From NCBI GenBank assembly GCA_964434575.1, contig CAYSWB010000001.1, positions 1 to 64,000 of the forward strand: a DNA stretch of 64,000 nt. Reading direction: 5' to 3'. This document shows positions 33,191-42,942 of this stretch, piece after piece. Below the pieces are notes generated by a model that ran no database searches, was not told the DNA's origin, and saw only the letters and a list, made by a program, of their open reading frames with translations. The stretch comes from DAORHV01 sp964434575. GTDB lineage: Bacteria > Patescibacteriota > Gracilibacteria > Peribacterales > Peribacteraceae. The translations under genes and the position numbers were made by a program. Position 1 is the first letter of the stretch, and the number at the start of each line of letters is the position of its first letter.

Positions 33191-34189
33191 TTAGCGCGTT
33201 TCGCCGGCGAATTGGGCATCCACTTCGGCGTACACGCGGCGTGAGATCTCGGCGATGATCGCAATGTTCTTCTGCATATCGTTGCCGCGCGTCATCACGC
33301 ACAGCAGGTACGGACGCTTGGGGTGGTACACGATGCCGCAGTCGTGGAATTGCTTCACCTGCTCTCCCGAGATGTCGCGTATGCCGAACTTGTGGGCCAC
33401 CTTTACGCCGGCCGGCACGCCGGCCACCAGACCGTCGACGTACGCCGACCGAGTCAAGAGCGAAAGCGCCTTCTGCGACATCTCGACGTTCAGGTACTGG
33501 GCGTTGTAGAGCACGCGAAAGAGCGAGGAATACGACTTCACCGTCAATTGATGGTCATCGCGAGCGGCCAGCATGCCCAACTGGCCGTAGATGGTCTTGA
33601 TAGCGTCGCCTCGCACGTCCGAGGCGTCCAGGAACGCCTTCAGCACGTCGTTCGACGCATTGTCCGAGTACACGATCATCTTCGTCAGCAGCTCGTCGGC
33701 GGTGTACGTCTTGCCCGGCTGCATGGTCTGATCGGGACTCTCGACATTGTTGATGCCGGCATACGGGCCCGACAAACCCAACTCCTGCTTCAGGAACATC
33801 GGGTCGTCTTGGGCCGCGCGCAGCAGGGCGATCATGACGGGCACCTTGAAGAGACTGGCGGGGATGAATGTCTCGCGCTCGTTGATACCGAACCACGGCC
33901 CGCCGCGCAGGTCACGGAAGTAGACCGCGGCGACCTCCACGTCGCCGGCCTGCTTTTCGGCGTCGATCCATTCGCTGAGGTCGTTCTCGAATTCCTCGTA
34001 CTCGCGGATGGGCGGCTGGGTACCCATGCAGGCGCGCGCGGCGTTCAGCAGCGGATACCGGTTGCCACAACCCAGCTCATCAAACGTTCCGCGCATGTAC
34101 GCGCCGAACAGCGCTCCCACGGCTCCGGCCGCCAGGACGAAAATCGAAAGACGACGGTAGGTGAGGTTGACGTCCACGTTACCCGACAC
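33191..34189 (-). CDS. class A beta-lactamase-like serine hydrolase, membrane anchored
   Basis: It has 332 residues, with an N-terminal hydrophobic anchor (LSIFVLAAGAVGALFGAYM). The serine-hydrolase fold motifs are present: SLFK with Ser112 and Lys115, and YSDNASN. The third motif, normally KTG, is KFG (KVAHKFGIRD), and I see no omega-loop Glu. It is therefore probably a peptidoglycan-directed or other hydrolase rather than a resistance enzyme. Translation starts at GTG 34189; a second in-frame GTG at 34177 lies eight bases after a TAGTGT box and is an alternative. Confidence 0.8.
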   Translation of the reverse strand: MSGNVDVNLTYRRLSIFVLAAGAVGALFGAYMRGTFDELGCGNRYPLLNAARACMGTQPPIREYEEFENDLSEWIDAEKQAGDVEVAAVYFRDLRGGPWFGINERETFIPASLFKVPVMIALLRAAQDDPMFLKQELGLSGPYAGINNVESPDQTMQPGKTYTADELLTKMIVYSDNASNDVLKAFLDASDVRGDAIKTIYGQLGMLAARDDHQLTVKSYSSLFRVLYNAQYLNVEMSQKALSLLTRSAYVDGLVAGVPAGVKVAHKFGIRDISGEQVKQFHDCGIVYHPKRPYLLCVMTRGNDMQKNIAIIAEISRRVYAEVDAQFAGETR

Positions 34190-34263
34190 TATCCAAGATC
34201 AACTGGCTGTTCGCAAGTACGCGGGACGCAGATTCACTTGCACGCCGGTATGGCGCCAAGGAG

Positions 34264-37200
34264 CTATTTCGCCGGTCCTTGGTAGTCGCTTAAGTTCACG
34301 AACATCATCACGACGCCGCAGCTCTTGCGTGGGTCTTCCGGGCACGGTTCGGTCTTGGCCATGTCCAGGCTCTCCAGCGCGATGCCGACCGTGCGGCCGG
34401 CACGCAGCGCCTTCATCGCGTAGCCCGGCATGCTGGCGGCCGTCAGGCGGTCGCCGGTGAGGATGGGGCCGTTCTCCAGGCTGACCTTCACGGGAACGCG
34501 GCCGACAAGGGCGATGGGGAACGAACCCTTGGTGAACGCACCGGCGACGAACCCGGGGTTCGTGGAGACCACACCCAGCACTTCGGGCTGGTACGCCGAC
34601 GTGGAGCGCCGGACGCCGTGGCTGTCGGTGAAGTCGATGGCCACCACTTCGCCGGGCTTCAGGTCGTCGGGCGACGAGTAACGCTCGGCCAAGTCGGCTC
34701 CGCCGCTGAACAGCGAACCCTTGTTGCCGGTATAGACGTCGCCGTTGGAACTGACACGGAACAGCGAGAGGTTGTCGGCCTTGAAGTCGACGACGCTGGA
34801 GTCCTTGCCGACGGAGAACTCCGTGATGGTGGGCGTGGTGATGACGCGCTGCGTCACGGCGTTGGTGGAGCCGCCGCCGTTCCACCAGACGTCCTGGTAG
34901 ATGCCGGTATAGGACGGGATGCTGCGCGCCAGGTTGAACGTGACCTGCAGCCAGGTATGACCGGTACCCGGCAGAATTTGGTCGCCGGGGCGGCCGATTT
35001 CGCGCGAAGAGTCGGATTGGATGGACAGCGCCGACGTGCCGGTGCGTACCGAGGCCGAGATATTCGAGTAGCTGGGCGACGCCTTCCACGAGAGCGTGGA
35101 CGAGCTGTCGAGATCGGGAATGTTCATCAGCTCGCTGCGGTAGAAGCCGCTGGTGACCCAACCGGCGTCGTAGAGCATAGCGGTGGTGGTGCCGGCAGAA
35201 GCGATGGCGTTCGCGCCGGCCGTGACGACGAACTTGCCGTCATCGCGCTGGAACGCCACCGAGCCGGTGCCGATAGCCGCGGTGGTGGCCGGTCCGGCCA
35301 CGAAAATACCCACGCCGTTCGTACTGGTATCGGCGGTGAACGCACCTGCTTTCTCGTAGTAGATCTGGGTAGTGGTGAGCGCGCCGCCGTTGGTGATGAG
35401 CCAGGTGCCGTCGGGGCGCGGCAATGCCTGCGCGCCGTGGCGCGTGGCGGCGGCCAAGGTGGCGCCGACGAGCATGCGGTTCGTAAACGGGTTATAGATG
35501 TTGGTGGCGGTGACGCCGGCGCAGGTGTTGGCGGTGCCGCCACCCTTGATGATGACCCATTGGCCGTCGAACCGCTCGAACGCGAACGCGCCGGGGCCCG
35601 TGCCGGTGGTGATGGGGGCCGCCGTGTTGTTCACGAACTGCATCGTGTACGGATCGAACAGCATGGTCGCGGTCTGCAATGCACACGTCTGGGTCGATGT
35701 GCCGGGGACCACCATGTACTGACCGTTGGGGCGCGGAATGGCCATCGAACCGCGTCCGATAACAAGGTTGGTGGTCGACCCGGACATGGTGGTGTTCGTG
35801 AACGGGTTGTAGACGGTGGTCGAACGCCTGAAGCCGCCATGCAGGACGAGCACGTTGCCGTTGGGCAACGCGATGGGCAACGCGCCTTCGCCGGCGGCCT
35901 GCGTAAGCAGCGGACCGGCGGTGAAGGTATTGGCGATGGGATCGTAGATATTGGTCACGCGGCTGCCGCCTCCCACGACGACGAGGAACTTGCCGTCCGG
36001 CCGCTTGAACGCAAACGCACCGGTGGACGTGCGGATGGTGGGCGTGGCCGTGAGCGTATTGGATGTGAACGTGTCCGGGTTGTAAATCATGGCCGCTCCG
36101 GCCGCGCCGCCGGCGGTCTGGCCCGGCAGGATGACGAACTTCTTGTCCGGACGCTTCATGACGACGGTGCCGACGCCGGCTGCGGTGGACATGGCCGGCT
36201 GCGTGACGAACACGCCGTTGTATACGCCCTGCTGGGTGGTGTTGATGGTGGTGCCGTACGCGACCTGGTTCGCCAGCGCGATCTGGAGGTTTTTATTGCG
36301 GTCGTTTTGGATGTTCACGGCGATGGGGCCGGACGCGTCGGCACTGCCGCCGAACTCGAACTGGGTGCGGTGCAACAGGATGGTGTTACGGACGGAGACG
36401 TCGTACAGCGTCGGATCTTTGTTCGCGCGGCGGTAGCGCGTCTGGCCGAGTCCGCGGCGCAGGCCCCATTCCTGGTCCACGAACTTCGGCAACGAGCGCT
36501 TGAAGATGACTTTCATCTGCACGCGGTTATGTCCGGGCGTCGGCCGGACCAAGTCGCCGTTGCTCTGAATATCGCGGTAGTTACCGCTGCAGCTGCCGTT
36601 GCCGGTACGGACCTGGAACGACAGCTGTCCGGCATCGGCGTCGGTATTCCATTCCATGCGGGAGCCGGTACCGAGCGACGGCGCGGTGATGCATTCGGTT
36701 TCATACGTGGCGCCGGTGGAGGTGTAGTTGCCACCCAGGATGAAACCCATGTCGTAGACCGACGTGGTGGTGGTCGCGCCGCCCAGCAGAACCTGAACGG
36801 TGCCGCGAGCGTTGATGAACATGTGTGCGCCGGCGCCGGGCGTGCCGCCGGCGATGGTGGGGCCGGTGGTGAACTGGTTGGCATCGCTGCGAGTGACATC
36901 GATGATGTTCGTGGTCGTGCTGCCGCCGATCATCAGGAGGTACTTGCCGTCCTGGCGCCACAGGGCCTGCGCGCCGTCTGCCAAGGCCGCAGTGGGGCCG
37001 AAGCCGACGCCCGACTGGGCCGTCATGGTGCCCGCGCCGTTGTTGTTGGACGACGGCATGGGGTCGTAAATGGTCGAGGCATTCTGCGCGCCGCCCAAGA
37101 TAAGGAACTTGCCGTCGGGCCGGCGGATGGAGAACGCGCCGGTAGTGATGGTCGGGGCGTTGGACTGGATGGGGTTTAGGTACCACTGGTTGTTGTACGG

Positions 37201-39084
37201 CGTGTACAGCCAGTGCGTGGTGGTGTTGCCGCCCGCGAAGACGAGGAACGACCCGTCATCGCGCTGCAGCGCATGCGCGCCGGCGCCGAAGCTGGCGCCG
37301 AGTGCCGTACCGGCCGTGTACACGTTGGCCGTGCCGTTGTACAAACCCCAGTTAGCAGAGCCGCCGCACATGATGACGTATGAACCGGACGCCACGAGGA
37401 ACGCGTTGGTGCCCGTTGTTGCCGTGCAGCTGGTCAGCGTGACGCTGGAGTTGGCGGTGATGCCGTACGGGTCGTACACGTTGGCGGTGGTCGAGCCGCC
37501 GCCGGCAATCACGAGGTAGCGGCCGTCCGGACGACGGAGCGACATGCCTCCGGCGCCGACCGCGGTGGTGGTGGCGCCGATGGCCGACATGGCGCCGCCG
37601 GCGATACCGTCCCACAGGTTCACGGTCGTGGAGCCGTTGCCGAGGAAAATGACGTACTTGCCGTCGTCGCGCAGGATGGTGTGCGCACCGGCACCAAGCG
37701 CGGCCGATGTCGTGACGGTGGACGTGGACGTGGTGCCCTGGCCGGAAGACGGCACCGTGCCTTCGTTGATGTTGATGGCGTCGTCGGCCGAGGTGACGTT
37801 GGTAAGCGTGGAGCCGGCGAACGAGAAATCCGTGGCGTTGGACGTGCCGGTGGTCGTCTTCACGATGTCCGAAGTGGTGACCTTCACGTTCAGCGAGCCG
37901 GTCATGGTGTCGCCGCCCTGGTTCACGAAGATGCTTTCGATGTCGGCATACGCCATGCCGCCGCCGGACGTTCCGCCGCCGGTCTGGTCGGTGCCGCACG
38001 AGAACTTTCCGGTCGACGGGTTGTAGAGCAGCTTGCTGGTGGTGCCGTTGTTGCACGAGCCCAGGCCGGAACCGAAGAAGCTGGCGCCGGAGAACGACGA
38101 GTCGGTGATGATGGAGCCGGAGAAGGTGTTGGCCACGCCGCCCCAGCTGCGGATGGTCGTTCCCGAAATGGTGCCGAGGATGTCCAAATCGTCCGAGAAT
38201 TTGAACTTGTCCTCGGTGTTTGCCCAGTGCAGCGTTTCGTTCACGCCGTCGCTGCCGAAGGTAAGGATGGTATCGGCTGCTGTCTGGTCATCGTTCAACG
38301 ACAGGTTGGCGTCGAGGTGCACCGCGCCGGACACGCTGAGGATGCCCATGATGTCGGCGTTATTGGTGGTGCGCAACGTGCGGCCGGACATGGTGCCTTT
38401 GATGGCGGCGCCGGAGGCGGACAAGGTTCCGTGCACGACGGCGTTGTTGTCGATGCGCAGCGAGGAGCCCGAGATGCTGCCGACGATGCTGATGTCGTCG
38501 CTGAACTGGAACCGGTCGGCCGAGTTGAACCACGTCAGCGTTTCATTGGTGGCGTCGCTGCCGAAGGTGAGCACCGCGTTGTTGGCATCGGCGTCGTCGT
38601 TGATGGTGAGGTTCGAGTCGGTGCGCACAGCGCCGGATGCATTCAGCGCGCCGTGGATATCGGCATTGCCGCTCACGCGCAGGGTGGAGCCGGACAAGAC
38701 GCCAGCCTTGGAGACGATGCCGTTTTTAAATGTGGTTGTGCCCGAGAAGGCGGCTGCGCCCGAGATGACGAGCAGGCGACCGGAAATGGCGCCTTGCACG
38801 ACGGCGTTGTTGTCGATCCGCAAGCTGGAGCCGGAAATGCTGCCGATGACCTTCAGGTCATCCGTGAACACGAACGCGCTGAACACCGTGTCGAAGCGCA
38901 GCTCTTCCTGGAGGGTGGTGCCGAACCGCAACGCGAGGCTGGTTTCACCCATGCCGGCGTCCTCCACCGTGTCGAATGCGGTTGCCGTTGCGCTGTCGTA
39001 CGTGGAGGCATAAGCGGGCAACTCCGCCGTGGGGAGGAGAAGCAGAACGACGAGCGCGATGCTGAGGATGCGTGAGAGTTTCAT
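34264..39084 (-). CDS. 1606-residue exported repeat protein with two propeller-like halves
   Basis: Signal peptide (LSIALVVLLLLPTAELPAYA) then solenoid-like repeats shared with 31359-33023 (SGSTLRVSGNADI, NAVLTFGSDATNETLTW), and the shared block GLGSCNNGTTSKLLYNPSTG. The middle has seven DGKYVIFLGNG/RRPDGRYLVIAGGG-type blades, then a module of about 100 residues (ILGGNYTSTGATYETECI, EWNTDADAGQLSFQVRTG). Seven more blades and a related module follow (VTSGFYRSELMNIPDLD, SVRTGTSALSI). The C-terminus (GADLAERYSSPDDLKPGEVVAIDF, LVGRVPVKVSLENG) resembles a domain in phage-tail and CPR surface proteins; its role is unknown. It begins five bases after the upstream paralogue's stop, so they share an operon. 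Confidence 0.85.
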   Translation of the reverse strand: MKLSRILSIALVVLLLLPTAELPAYASTYDSATATAFDTVEDAGMGETSLALRFGTTLQEELRFDTVFSAFVFTDDLKVIGSISGSSLRIDNNAVVQGAISGRLLVISGAAAFSGTTTFKNGIVSKAGVLSGSTLRVSGNADIHGALNASGAVRTDSNLTINDDADANNAVLTFGSDATNETLTWFNSADRFQFSDDISIVGSISGSSLRIDNNAVVHGTLSASGAAIKGTMSGRTLRTTNNADIMGILSVSGAVHLDANLSLNDDQTAADTILTFGSDGVNETLHWANTEDKFKFSDDLDILGTISGTTIRSWGGVANTFSGSIITDSSFSGASFFGSGLGSCNNGTTSKLLYNPSTGKFSCGTDQTGGGTSGGGMAYADIESIFVNQGGDTMTGSLNVKVTTSDIVKTTTGTSNATDFSFAGSTLTNVTSADDAININEGTVPSSGQGTTSTSTVTTSAALGAGAHTILRDDGKYVIFLGNGSTTVNLWDGIAGGAMSAIGATTTAVGAGGMSLRRPDGRYLVIAGGGSTTANVYDPYGITANSSVTLTSCTATTGTNAFLVASGSYVIMCGGSANWGLYNGTANVYTAGTALGASFGAGAHALQRDDGSFLVFAGGNTTTHWLYTPYNNQWYLNPIQSNAPTITTGAFSIRRPDGKFLILGGAQNASTIYDPMPSSNNNGAGTMTAQSGVGFGPTAALADGAQALWRQDGKYLLMIGGSTTTNIIDVTRSDANQFTTGPTIAGGTPGAGAHMFINARGTVQVLLGGATTTTSVYDMGFILGGNYTSTGATYETECITAPSLGTGSRMEWNTDADAGQLSFQVRTGNGSCSGNYRDIQSNGDLVRPTPGHNRVQMKVIFKRSLPKFVDQEWGLRRGLGQTRYRRANKDPTLYDVSVRNTILLHRTQFEFGGSADASGPIAVNIQNDRNKNLQIALANQVAYGTTINTTQQGVYNGVFVTQPAMSTAAGVGTVVMKRPDKKFVILPGQTAGGAAGAAMIYNPDTFTSNTLTATPTIRTSTGAFAFKRPDGKFLVVVGGGSRVTNIYDPIANTFTAGPLLTQAAGEGALPIALPNGNVLVLHGGFRRSTTVYNPFTNTTMSGSTTNLVIGRGSMAIPRPNGQYMVVPGTSTQTCALQTATMLFDPYTMQFVNNTAAPITTGTGPGAFAFERFDGQWVIIKGGGTANTCAGVTATNIYNPFTNRMLVGATLAAATRHGAQALPRPDGTWLITNGGALTTTQIYYEKAGAFTADTSTNGVGIFVAGPATTAAIGTGSVAFQRDDGKFVVTAGANAIASAGTTTAMLYDAGWVTSGFYRSELMNIPDLDSSSTLSWKASPSYSNISASVRTGTSALSIQSDSSREIGRPGDQILPGTGHTWLQVTFNLARSIPSYTGIYQDVWWNGGGSTNAVTQRVITTPTITEFSVGKDSSVVDFKADNLSLFRVSSNGDVYTGNKGSLFSGGADLAERYSSPDDLKPGEVVAIDFTDSHGVRRSTSAYQPEVLGVVSTNPGFVAGAFTKGSFPIALVGRVPVKVSLENGPILTGDRLTAASMPGYAMKALRAGRTVGIALESLDMAKTEPCPEDPRKSCGVVMMFVNLSDYQGPAK

Positions 39085-39089
39085 GTGAT

Positions 39090-40772
39090 CTAGCGGTCGG
39101 TTTCGGTGTAGACGTGCTGCATGCGGAAGTTTTTTGCGGTAGCCGTGAGAGCGGAAACGCCGAGCACCTGACGCAGCGAGGTGGAGCCGCCCGGGAGGTT
39201 GGAGGCGGTGCTGCCCTGCAGCCGAGTTCCGGTCGTGAGGTTATCGATCTGCCAGTTCACGGTGGTGCAGGTGGACGTGCAATTGAAGGAAAGCTCGTAC
39301 ACGTTGTTGGCGGTAAACGGCATCGTGGTGTTCACCACGTTTTGGGTGGTGTTGTCTTTCGTTGTGAACTGCCAGTTGGCATCGCCGCGGTTGGTGGAGA
39401 ACTGGAAGCCGATGTAGTGACCTGCCGGGTTGTCGTTGCCGACCATGGTGGCGATGGTCTGGTTGGCCAAGCCGACGAACGTGCGGACCGAAGCGGTATC
39501 CACCACCCCGACGCGGGCACTGAAAAAGAAACCGTTTGCAACACCGGCCGAGCCGCGGAAGAACGTGGTGTTCACGGAGCTGGTTCCAGCGGTATCGTTC
39601 AGCGTGGCGGCGGTGGCGAAGTTGGTCATGTACCCGAACGTCTGGTCTGCAGCCGGATGTGAAACGGTGGTGTCGTTGGTGACTGTGGTGCCGATGCCGT
39701 TTACGGTCGTGCCTCCGCCGGTGGTCAACGACATGACCATTTTGCTGAAGAGCGCCGGCTGCAGGGCATAACCCGAACCGAAACGTCCGCGGTTTTGCAG
39801 CAACGGCCTGCCGGCAATGGTCTGGGAATATGTTTTCAACATGCCATCCGGCGCTTGCGAAGGCGTAGCGGTGTTCTGGAGGCTTTGCAGCATCAGCGTG
39901 CCGGAGAGGACGGCGCCGCTGCCCAAGTAAGCTTTCTCTCGCAGCACCAGTCCGGTGCCGACGGAAGTGCCCTGCAAATCGATGAACAGGGCTCCGGTCA
40001 TGGTGTCGCCGGAGACGTTCACGTACTTGGTGTCGAAGAATCCGTTCAGCGAGCCGGTGTTCGACCAGTTGCCGCCGCTGCCGCCGCCGGTTTGATCCGT
40101 GCCGCAGGAGAAACGACCGGTGGCCGGGTTGTACAGCAGCTTGCTGGTCGTGCCGTTGCTGCAATCACCCAAACCCGAACCGTAGAACGTGGAGCCGGAG
40201 AACGACGCGTCGGTGATGATGGAACCGGAGAACGTGTTGGCGATGCCGCCCCAGCTGCGGATGGTGGTGCCCGAAATGGTGCCGACGACATCCAAGTCGT
40301 TGCTGAGGCGGAAGCGGTCGGTGGCATTGATCCACGAGAGCGCTTCGCTGACGCCGTCACTGCCGAATGTCAGGACGACGTCGGCGGCCGTAAGATCGTC
40401 ATTCAGCGTCAGGTTCTGATCGAAACGCACGGCTCCGGACGCCGACAAGGCTCCGTGCACCGCGGCCACTCCGTCCACCCGCAAGCTCGTGCCGGACAGC
40501 ACGCCGAGCACGCTGATGTCGTCGCTGAACTGGAACATGCCGATGGCGCGGTTCCAGATGATGCTTTCGTTCACGGTCGAGCCGAAGCGGACCGAAATGT
40601 TCGACGACGTATCGGCATCGTCGATCACCTGGAACGCCTCGGTGTTCACCAGCAGCGTCGGGCTCCAACTGGATTGCGCCGCGACTGCCGGGATGAGCGC
40701 AAGGCATGCCAGCGAGAACGCAAGTACATGCAGGATGCAGACGGGCCGGCGATGAGCATTCTGTGCGTGCAT
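39090..40772 (-). CDS. exported surface repeat protein with shared modules
   Basis: It has 560 residues. A signal peptide (HVLAFSLACLALIPAVAAQ) leads into SSWSPTLLVNTEAFQVIDD, almost identical to the protein encoded at 31359-33023. Repeats with NLTLNDDLTAADVVLTF and a block GLGDCSNGTTSKLLYNPATG follow, the latter closely similar at the DNA level to the 1606-residue paralogue. The C-terminal half has Thr/Asn-rich sequence with TTVNGIGTTVTNDTT and ends SLRQVLGVSALTATAKNFRM, perhaps a lectin-like domain. TATACT, extended by TGG, is 12 bases before ATG at 40772. Gene order suggests cotranscription with the 1606-residue gene. Confidence 0.83.
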   Translation of the reverse strand: MHAQNAHRRPVCILHVLAFSLACLALIPAVAAQSSWSPTLLVNTEAFQVIDDADTSSNISVRFGSTVNESIIWNRAIGMFQFSDDISVLGVLSGTSLRVDGVAAVHGALSASGAVRFDQNLTLNDDLTAADVVLTFGSDGVSEALSWINATDRFRLSNDLDVVGTISGTTIRSWGGIANTFSGSIITDASFSGSTFYGSGLGDCSNGTTSKLLYNPATGRFSCGTDQTGGGSGGNWSNTGSLNGFFDTKYVNVSGDTMTGALFIDLQGTSVGTGLVLREKAYLGSGAVLSGTLMLQSLQNTATPSQAPDGMLKTYSQTIAGRPLLQNRGRFGSGYALQPALFSKMVMSLTTGGGTTVNGIGTTVTNDTTVSHPAADQTFGYMTNFATAATLNDTAGTSSVNTTFFRGSAGVANGFFFSARVGVVDTASVRTFVGLANQTIATMVGNDNPAGHYIGFQFSTNRGDANWQFTTKDNTTQNVVNTTMPFTANNVYELSFNCTSTCTTVNWQIDNLTTGTRLQGSTASNLPGGSTSLRQVLGVSALTATAKNFRMQHVYTETDR

Positions 40773-40966
40773 CAAAATCTGATTAGTATACCAGAAACAG
40801 CCTTTCTTGAGGTGGGTTTGGATTTGCCTAAATTCATAGAATGGTTTGCAATAAACTTCGGCTTTCACGGCATGCCCGACTGAGACATGTGATGCAATAT
40901 TTTCAAGAAGAGTCAATTTTTGACACGGGCGATCGGCGTCGAAATGGTGTATACTGATCGGATTTC

Positions 40967-41830
40967 ATGGAAATCCAAATCCATATTCCGCGGCCCTGGC
41001 AGACGCTGTTTGCAATCGCGCTGGCGTTCTTCTGGTTCACCGGTCCGTTCGGATTCGGCGGCTCGCCGAACGCGGACGCGCATGACCACGCGCGGGAAGC
41101 CAGCGGCGGCATGAGCAACGGCGTGGAAATGGCGCGTGCCCAGCAGGACGTGGAACGCGAGCGCATCAAGCAGGCCGTGCTGTCGCGTCGCGAAGAAATT
41201 CTCCGTTACCAGCTGCAACTGCTGGAGAACGAAGCGGCGCGGAGCAAAGACATGCGCGTGATCGAGGAGGTCGGCGAACACCGTAAAGTACTCATCAGCA
41301 TTCTCACGCAACGCCAGACGTCCGAGAAGCTGCTGGCCAAATCCCTCACGGAACTCTGGGATGCGCAGGGCACCGCGTTCACGCGCGGGGCTCCGGACGA
41401 TCCGATCGTCCTGCAGTGGCCGGTGGAACCGAAGTACGGCATCTCCGCCCACTTCGAAGACGACGGTTATGAGGAACGCTTCGGCATGCCGCACCACGCG
41501 GTGGACATCCCGGTCGAGCAGGGCACGGTGATCCGCGCTCCGGCCGACGGCACGGTGTCCAAGGTATCGATGAACGGACTGGGCTACAGCTATGTCGCAA
41601 TTGACCATGCCGGCGGAACGCAAACGATTTACGGCCACGTCACCGCGTCGCTGGTGCAGGAAGGCGACCGCGTTCGCACGGGCACACCCATCGCGCTGTC
41701 GGGCGGACGCCCGGGCTCGGAAGGCGCGGGTATGTTCACGACCGGTCCGCACCTGCACTTCGCCATCCGTCAGGACGGCGTGCTTGCCGACCCGATGAAG
41801 TACCTGGTGAAGATGGTGGACGGCTACTAG
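40967..41830 (+). CDS. M23-family peptidase with coiled-coil stalk
   Basis: Envelope metallopeptidase likely cutting peptide bonds in peptidoglycan. It has 287 residues: an N-terminal membrane helix or signal peptide (LFAIALAFFWFTGPF), a coiled coil at about 55-135 (MARAQQDVERERIKQAVLSRREEIL), then a LytM domain with zinc ligands in HHAVD (about 176-180) and HLHF (about 262-264). This layout resembles EnvC-like or cell-division activators. TATACT ends 11 bases before ATG. The stop codon overlaps that of the convergent dgt gene by two bases. Confidence 0.92.
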   Translation: MEIQIHIPRPWQTLFAIALAFFWFTGPFGFGGSPNADAHDHAREASGGMSNGVEMARAQQDVERERIKQAVLSRREEILRYQLQLLENEAARSKDMRVIEEVGEHRKVLISILTQRQTSEKLLAKSLTELWDAQGTAFTRGAPDDPIVLQWPVEPKYGISAHFEDDGYEERFGMPHHAVDIPVEQGTVIRAPADGTVSKVSMNGLGYSYVAIDHAGGTQTIYGHVTASLVQEGDRVRTGTPIALSGGRPGSEGAGMFTTGPHLHFAIRQDGVLADPMKYLVKMVDGY

Positions 41831-42942
41831 CGGCGCGGCGCGGTGGCCTGCTGCCACTGCTCCAGGGCAAACAAGTCCGTCATGCCGGCAATGTAGTCTT
41901 TTACGGCTTCTTCCAGGGCTCCTCCGTGCTTGGCCTGCAACGCCAAAACCTTCTCCGGCGGGGCGTTGCGATACGCGGCGAAGAGGTCGCGGATGACCTG
42001 CTTTCCGTGGGTGGCCTGCGCCTGGACGCCGGGATTCATGTACAACCGGTCCCACAGGAACTGACGGAGTTCGTGTAGCATGCCGCGCATGTCGTCGGAG
42101 AAAACGACCAGCTGGTTTTCCGATGCATACACGTCGTCCAGCGTACGGACGCCGTGCGTGACCAGCGCGAGATCGGTGGCTTCGTACAGATCGCTTACCA
42201 GGCGGTGCACGATGGCCCCGCGGATCTCCGTGCCCGCTTTCTTGGCCGTATCCGACGCCAGCTTGCCCAGCTCCAGCTTACGCAGGTCATCGAGCGTGAA
42301 GATGCCGGCGCGCAGGCCGTCGTCCGTGTCGTGCGCGGTGTAGGCGATCTCGTCGGCAAGGTTCACCGCTTGCGCCTCCAGCGACGGCGAGCGTTCCAAG
42401 ACCATGTCCTCCGGCGTGTCATGCGGAGTGCGGTGTTTCATGAGCCCCTCCAGCACTTCGCGGTTCAGATTCAGCCCGGCATAGTGCTTGCTGCGCTGCT
42501 CGAGAACCGTGACGGTTCTGAGTGACTGCAGATTGTGCTCGAAGCGCTTGCCGAAGGGCTCTATGCATTCGTGCAGCGCCTCTTCGCCGGCATGCCCGAA
42601 CGGCGTGTGGCCAAGGTCGTGCGCCAGCGCGATCGCCTCGGCCAAATCCTCGTTCAGCGACAGCGTCCGCGCCACGCCGCGGCTGACTTGGGCGACTTCC
42701 AGCGTATGCGTGATGCGCGTGCGGTAGTGATCTCCGGTGCCCGCTACGAACACCTGCGTCTTGTGCATTAGGCGGCGGAACGCCTGCGTATGCAGCACAC
42801 GGTCGCGATCGCGCTGGAACGGAAAGCGCGTCGAGTCGTCCGGTTCGGCGTGCATGCGGCCCAGTCCGCCGGCGTGCGGCACGGCGTAGGCGGCGAGCAG
42901 TCCGTTGGCGGCGGCGATGCGCTTGGAGAGCGGTGTCGTCAT
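41827..42942 (-). CDS. dgt: deoxyguanosinetriphosphate triphosphohydrolase-like protein
   Basis: HD-domain dNTP triphosphohydrolase, which trims the dNTP pool. It has 371 residues from ATG at 42942. The HD motifs are TRITHTLEVAQVSRG and ALAHDLGHTPFGHAGE, then a downstream EIAYTAHDTDDGLRAG; the SAMHD1/Dgt signature RFPFQRDRDRVLHTQAFRRL is near the N-terminus. TAGCAT ends eight bases before the chosen start. A longer in-frame extension upstream is not homologous and was rejected. Confidence 0.92.
   Translation of the reverse strand: MTTPLSKRIAAANGLLAAYAVPHAGGLGRMHAEPDDSTRFPFQRDRDRVLHTQAFRRLMHKTQVFVAGTGDHYRTRITHTLEVAQVSRGVARTLSLNEDLAEAIALAHDLGHTPFGHAGEEALHECIEPFGKRFEHNLQSLRTVTVLEQRSKHYAGLNLNREVLEGLMKHRTPHDTPEDMVLERSPSLEAQAVNLADEIAYTAHDTDDGLRAGIFTLDDLRKLELGKLASDTAKKAGTEIRGAIVHRLVSDLYEATDLALVTHGVRTLDDVYASENQLVVFSDDMRGMLHELRQFLWDRLYMNPGVQAQATHGKQVIRDLFAAYRNAPPEKVLALQAKHGGALEEAVKDYIAGMTDLFALEQWQQATAPRR

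Noticed and set aside
33191..34189. Antibiotic-resistance beta-lactamase
   Set aside because: The third motif is KFG and no omega-loop Glu is seen; the protein is more likely a cell-wall or surface hydrolase.
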